In this document: positions 6,713 to 10,098 of the stretch, piece after piece
Layout of the letters: each line of letters starts with the position of its first letter
How positions within the stretch are numbered: position 1 is the stretch's first letter
Origin: Clostridia bacterium
GTDB taxonomy: Bacteria > Bacillota_A > Clostridia > UBA1212 > UBA1255
Reading direction: 5' to 3'
Assembly: GCA_017522515.1 (NCBI GenBank)
Contig: JAFWZH010000160.1
Location: 1-10,098, forward strand
DNA length: 10,098 nucleotides
Program-made: the position numbers and the translations under genes
The notes under the pieces: generated by a model
Told to the model about the DNA's origin: nothing
Seen by the model: the letters and a program-made list of their open reading frames with translations, nothing else
The model's database searches: none

Positions 6713-7729
6713 CTATTCCTCCTTGTTCCCATCTTGATTATTGTTTCGAGGCAAATGTCTTGCAATTTCTTGTGCAATTAACTGAATCACCTCTACAACA
6801 ACGCTATTGCCAAATTGCTTGTAGTTTTGCTCTTGTGTTTCTGCCAATTGAAAAGTATCAGGAAATCCCATAAGCCTTGCACACTCTCTTGGGTATAATT
6901 TTCGAACCACACCATCAATTTGATACATTCCTGTTTTACCACCAAGACCGCCGCCTTGAGACGATAAAGTAGTGGATACACCCAAAACAGAGTAAATTCT
7001 TTCGCCTTGACGACCAAGACCTATTTTCCCAATGCGCACAAGTTCGTTTTTTCTCTCATTCGAAATTGTTTCATTTATAGTTGTTTCTCTTTGTATTACA
7101 TAAGAACCGTCAACTGTATTTTCAGCATCTGTGATTAAAACATCTTGAAGAACCTTGAACTCGTTAATTTTGGTTGGGAAGGAAAACTGAGAGGGATTTA
7201 TGTCTTTTCTAAAAGCAACTATATAAATTCTTTTTCTCGCTTGTGGAACTCCGTAGTCAGAAGCACACAAAACATCGGAATATACGGTATATCCAATGTC
7301 ATCTAATTCTTTCTTTACACGAGCTAACGTTTTGCCCCCATCATGTTTTTCAAAATTCTTTACATTTTCCAAAAAGACAACCTTGGGTTTATGATGCTTT
7401 GCAATTGCAACTACATTAAAAAACAATTGCCCTCTTGGATCGTCAAAACCTTTTTGATCTCCAGATATACTAAATGGTTGGCACGGGAAACCTGCACAAA
7501 TAATGTCATGGGCAGGAATATCTTCAACTTTGATTTTTGTTATATCCCCGTGTGGTCTTAATCCATAGTTTTTCTCATAAACGGCCTTGGCAAATTTATC
7601 TATATCTGATGCAAACACACATCGTGCTCCAAGAGAAGAAAAAGCTGAATGAAATCCACCTATACCACAAAACAAATCTATGAATGTAAATCCTTGCAAT
7701 ATTTTATCTGCATCTACATATGTAATCAT
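6713..7729 (-). CDS. DNA (cytosine-5) methyltransferase 1
   Basis: This is a 338-aa enzyme that transfers a methyl group from S-adenosylmethionine to carbon 5 of cytosine in DNA. The ATG at 7729 is preferred over a TTG six bases upstream because AGGA stands nine bases before it. All main m5C motifs are present: I, FIDLFCGIGGF (16-26); IV, GFPCQPFS with catalytic Cys83; VI, ENV (121-123); VIII, QARKR (163-167); IX, RECARLMGFP; X, YKQFGNSVVV. The stretch between motifs VIII and IX is the target-recognition region; it includes GGGLGGKTGMY and differs from that of the second methylase. It ends four bases before the ATPase start. It would protect host DNA at the sites cut by the McrC-containing nuclease. 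The target sequence cannot be read from the protein. Confidence 0.95.
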   Translation of the reverse strand: MITYVDADKILQGFTFIDLFCGIGGFHSAFSSLGARCVFASDIDKFAKAVYEKNYGLRPHGDITKIKVEDIPAHDIICAGFPCQPFSISGDQKGFDDPRGQLFFNVVAIAKHHKPKVVFLENVKNFEKHDGGKTLARVKKELDDIGYTVYSDVLCASDYGVPQARKRIYIVAFRKDINPSQFSFPTKINEFKVLQDVLITDAENTVDGSYVIQRETTINETISNERKNELVRIGKIGLGRQGERIYSVLGVSTTLSSQGGGLGGKTGMYQIDGVVRKLYPRECARLMGFPDTFQLAETQEQNYKQFGNSVVVEVIQLIAQEIARHLPRNNNQDGNKEE

Positions 7730-7760
7730 ACACAATCATCCTTTACTTGTGTTTTTGGCA

Positions 7761-8186
7761 TTATATCAATACCCCATCGCAATGATCCACCTCATGCTGA
7801 ATGATTTGTGCCGTCCAGCCAGTATAGGTTTTAATGCGAGTTTGTAATTCCAAGGTCTGATATTTGACCTTGATAGATTTATAGCGTTTACAAGGTCTAG
7901 GGGCGCCGAGAAGCGACAGACAGCCTTCTTCGGTGTCATATGCTCCGTCCTTTTTAATAATCTCGGGATTAAGCATTACCGTGTATGTCGGAGCTCGTCC
8001 ACCCTCATCAAGGAAAGCAATGATGCGCTTGCGCACACCGATCATATTCGCCGCCATGCCGACACAACTATCTTTGTGCGCCACCAGCGTGTCAAGTAAG
8101 TCCTCTGCTACCTGCAAATCATCTTTTGTTGCAGGCTCCGACTTTCCCGCAAGGAATATCGGATCGTGCATCAGTTCTTTAATCAT
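7761..8186 (-). CDS. def: Peptide deformylase, short Gram-positive type
   Basis: This is a 141-aa enzyme of the family that removes the formyl group from the N-terminal methionine of new proteins. Motif 2 is EGCLS (87-91, metal ligand Cys89) and motif 3 is HEVDH (131-135, ligands His131 and His135, catalytic Glu132). Motif 1 reads VGMAANMIG (42-50), with Met48 where most deformylases have an essential Gln; this variant is recalled from a short subfamily in Clostridia and Lactobacillales, so it is not a random mutation. The length, ending just after DHCDG, is normal for that subfamily. The start is supported by AGGTGAAGG. The ATG overlaps the stop of a 54-aa gene (ATGA). Its GC content is clearly higher than its neighbours (65 of 120 bases in 7981-8100, against 21 of 60 in 7561-7620). 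It is probably an extra deformylase; why it sits inside a restriction operon is unknown. Confidence 0.92.
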   Translation of the reverse strand: MIKELMHDPIFLAGKSEPATKDDLQVAEDLLDTLVAHKDSCVGMAANMIGVRKRIIAFLDEGGRAPTYTVMLNPEIIKKDGAYDTEEGCLSLLGAPRPCKRYKSIKVKYQTLELQTRIKTYTGWTAQIIQHEVDHCDGVLI

Positions 8187-8347
8187 TTTATACCTTCACC
8201 TAATTTTATAAGTGCCAAGCATCTAGCATCCTGCATTACATGTGCTTGGTTCTCCGGCGATAATTTTTCGAAATCCCTATGTACTTCATTGGCCTTATCT
8301 ATTAATTTAATCATAAAATCTTGATATTCTTTTTCGGCTTTATTCAT
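8183..8347 (-). CDS. 54-aa small protein between methylase and deformylase
   Basis: An ATG at 8347 with GAGGAAC just upstream opens a 54-codon frame (MNKAEKEYQDFMIKLIDKAN... ending ALIKLGEGIK). Its first eight bases overlap the end of the methylase 2 gene (ATGAATAA), and its stop overlaps the deformylase start (AAATGA). Such double overlap in a fully packed operon is strong evidence of a real translated gene. The product is one or two charged helices with no signal, membrane segment or known motif. It could be a regulator, an antitoxin-like partner or a restriction accessory peptide; nothing in it decides. Confidence 0.75.
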   Translation of the reverse strand: MNKAEKEYQDFMIKLIDKANEVHRDFEKLSPENQAHVMQDARCLALIKLGEGIK

Positions 8348-9290
8348 GTTCCTCACTCATTACCTTCATAATGTTTTCTGCAATTCTTCTTATAACCGGC
8401 ACAACAACGCTATTACCACACTGTTTGAAAGCGCTTGCCATTGGGATTTTTGGGAAACGGTATTCTTTTGGAAAACCTTGTAAAGCAAGGCATTCATAAG
8501 GCGTGATTTTCCTAATGCCGTAATCATCAAGAATAATTGGCACACGGTCAGGATATGTACCCATATTTGCTGTAAGAGTAGGACTAATATAATGTGGCTT
8601 GCGAGAAACACCCGAATCATAGATTTTGTACAACGCATTTTTGTCAGTCACGATTTGGATTAAATCTCTATAATAAATACTAGATTCATCATAGTAGTAA
8701 CTTTTATCATGTTTCACGCTTCGCACCAAAATGTCATTGAGTTTAGTTGTAAGCTCTATTTTTTCGGGGAATTTATAACGCTCACAAGCTTCGTCGTCTT
8801 TGAAACCAATTATAAATATTCTTGTTCTTATTTGTGGTACATTTCCGTATTCGGTTGCATCCATTACCGCATATCTAAAGCTATATCCTAACGGAGCCAA
8901 CGCATTGTAGACTGTTAAAAACGTTTTACCATCATCGTGCTGTACTAAGTTAGAAACATTTTCGAGAAAAATCACTTTAGGCTGCTTTTGAGATGCAATA
9001 CGTACAATTTCAAAAAACAGATTCCCACGAGGATCCTCAAAACCACGTTGCCTTCCCATGATCGAAAACGGTTGACAGGGGAACCCTGCGACCAATACAT
9101 CAAAATCCGGCATAGTATTCGGATCAATTGAGCGAATATCTGCCTCAACTAAATGATCATTACCAAAATTGTGTCGATAAGTCCTGGCGGCATCGCAGTC
9201 AAACTCATTTGCCCAAACGATCTCAAATCCTGCTTGTTGAAAACCAAGATCTATGCCACCAATTCCGCTAAACAAACTCGCTACTCGCAT
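8340..9290 (-). CDS. DNA (cytosine-5) methyltransferase 2
   Basis: This is a 316-aa enzyme with every main m5C motif: I, SLFSGIGGIDLGF (5-17); IV, GFPCQPFS with catalytic Cys72; VI, ENV (110-112); VIII, QIRTR (153-157); a SPTLTANMGTYPDRVPII segment in the recognition region; IX, ECLALQGFP; X, FKQCGNSVVVPV. The ATG at 9290 follows AAAGGAAAA and lies 12 bases after the McrC-like stop. It is not a duplicate of methylase 1: the two share only the motif cores and the DPRG(N/Q)LFF and NV.N..(K/Q)HD.GKT signatures, while the recognition regions differ. Two different methylases in one operon suggest an asymmetric target, with each enzyme modifying one strand, as known for LlaJI and HgaI. That is inference for this locus. 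Confidence 0.95.
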   Translation of the reverse strand: MRVASLFSGIGGIDLGFQQAGFEIVWANEFDCDAARTYRHNFGNDHLVEADIRSIDPNTMPDFDVLVAGFPCQPFSIMGRQRGFEDPRGNLFFEIVRIASQKQPKVIFLENVSNLVQHDDGKTFLTVYNALAPLGYSFRYAVMDATEYGNVPQIRTRIFIIGFKDDEACERYKFPEKIELTTKLNDILVRSVKHDKSYYYDESSIYYRDLIQIVTDKNALYKIYDSGVSRKPHYISPTLTANMGTYPDRVPIILDDYGIRKITPYECLALQGFPKEYRFPKIPMASAFKQCGNSVVVPVIRRIAENIMKVMSEEHE

Positions 9291-9302
9291 ATTGATTTTC
9301 CT

Positions 9303-10098
9303 TTACTGAAAAATTGCGCGAATACTAGTGGTAAGCATTTGCTTGGTATGTTCAATATCATCTTCAAAAACAAAAGGAAGGCGGACAATATAAATTGTTA
9401 CAATGTAGTCTTGTCCATCGACCGTAATTCTTTTAAGAAGTTTAGGCGAATTCAAATCTTCCTCTTCGTACCGATACATTGGGTATAATAAATAACCCTC
9501 AAGCAATCCACGCTTTATCGCGTATTCTCCAATCTGTCGCAAATCCACCTCTTGGACATTTGACAAGCTTGCATCAATGATTTCGGGGTCTTCATCGAAA
9601 CGCGGTAATTGTTTATACTTTGTATCCAAAACAAAAACCTTATCCTTATATTCGGCTAGTATGTCATGACGCATTTTAAACTTGCTGCCATAAGATTTGC
9701 CCTTATAAACAATATCATCAATAAGATACATCTCACTTGCTTGCAAACGTACCTTTCCATCACTGCCAATAACACTTTGCAAAAAACCACCAATGAAGCC
9801 TTCGAATAGTACCTCTGTAGGAAATAAGAAGCAAAAAGACTCCGTATCATCCACACTATAAGTAGTGGTTTTATTCAAAAGGAACATTTTGCTCATGCTA
9901 AGTATTACAGAATAATTCTTGTGCAAATAACTGAGGCGGAGTTGATTACAATCAGATGGAGTACACTTTACGTCGGCAACATCATTCAATTTCATAAGGA
10001 TATGTCGAATGATCTTTTGATTGGCAGCTGATGTCTCATTCATCAAAGATTTACATGTGTATTTGATAATTCTATTTAGAGCATTGTCAAATACAAAG
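9303..10098 (-). CDS. mcrC: McrC-like restriction subunit, 5' end outside window
   Basis: About 265 codons of the C-terminal part are present. A TTG at 10046 or ATG at 10043 might seem to start the gene, but the frame stays open without a stop to the window edge, reading FVFDNALNRIIKYTCKSL. This fits the conserved helical region before the nuclease domain in McrC proteins, and neither apparent start has a ribosome binding site, so both are internal codons. The nuclease core is visible as FPTEVLFEGFIGGFL, then RHDIL, then VFVLDTKYKQL (the D...DxK form of PD-(D/E)XK used by McrC), followed by a QIGEYAI helix. In the McrBC family, McrC cuts DNA when loaded by the McrB GTPase ring. McrB-like DNA recognition should lie just outside the window. 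Paired with two m5C methylases, it probably belongs to an LlaJI-like restriction system rather than a stand-alone type IV enzyme. Confidence 0.85.
   Translation of the reverse strand, partial: FVFDNALNRIIKYTCKSLMNETSAANQKIIRHILMKLNDVADVKCTPSDCNQLRLSYLHKNYSVILSMSKMFLLNKTTTYSVDDTESFCFLFPTEVLFEGFIGGFLQSVIGSDGKVRLQASEMYLIDDIVYKGKSYGSKFKMRHDILAEYKDKVFVLDTKYKQLPRFDEDPEIIDASLSNVQEVDLRQIGEYAIKRGLLEGYLLYPMYRYEEEDLNSPKLLKRITVDGQDYIVTIYIVRLPFVFEDDIEHTKQMLTTSIRAIFQ

Noticed and set aside
7760..7765. TATAAT box on the minus strand just before methylase 1
   Set aside because: It overlaps the deformylase stop codon and has no acceptable -35 at 16-18 bp, so an internal promoter is not supported.
8390..8638. 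An 82-codon minus-strand frame inside methylase 2
   Set aside because: It is an out-of-frame shadow of the methylase. The correct frame carries motifs IX and X through the same bases.
1..10098. CRISPR array, insertion-sequence ends or repeated att copy of the tRNA 3' end
   Set aside because: No regularly spaced repeats, no transposase gene and no second copy of the tRNA T-arm/acceptor sequence were seen by eye.

Overview
The window looks like an accessory (defence-island-like) segment of a low-to-mid GC Firmicute, most likely a gut-type Clostridia. The grounds are AGGAGG-type ribosome binding sites, a short clostridial/lactobacillar-type peptide deformylase, a TipAS-type MerR regulator and a DUF6809-like small protein. 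This placement is inference. AT-rich gene blocks (169-1757, 3618-7729, 8183-10098) alternate with more GC-rich stretches (tRNA and terminator at the left edge, about 1790-3540, and the deformylase gene).

Left edge, plus strand: a complete tRNA-Pro(UGG) at 7-82 is followed by a strong hairpin terminator. Next comes a two-gene unit: a class III nucleotide-cyclase-like protein (169-885) and a DUF6602-type protein with a PD-(D/E)XK-like nuclease signature (912-1757). A perfect 9-bp terminator hairpin closes it. This pair resembles a small defence operon, but no described system could be assigned.

Middle, minus strand: a start-less relic that looks like an integrase/recombinase DNA-binding segment (1799-2083); a TipAL-like MerR regulator with its own 19-bp-spacer promoter and dyad operator; and an overlapping pair of small genes (DUF6809-like and an unknown 82-aa protein).

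Right two thirds, minus strand: one tightly packed run of genes, in transcription order: McrC-like nuclease subunit (5' end outside the window), m5C methyltransferase 2, a 54-aa small protein, a peptide deformylase, m5C methyltransferase 1, a large protein with two GHKL ATPase domains joined by a coiled coil, and a receiver-domain protein ending in a HEPN-type R-x4-H motif. Two m5C methyltransferases plus an McrC-type subunit recall LlaJI/BsuMI-type restriction-modification, in which McrB-like and McrC-like subunits cut and two methylases protect; an McrB-like gene is predicted just beyond the right edge. The GHKL ATPase and REC-HEPN pair is the most novel part. It looks like a sensor/effector couple, possibly a second-line RNA-cleaving response tied to the restriction system. 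The deformylase and the small protein inside the same translationally coupled run are unexplained.
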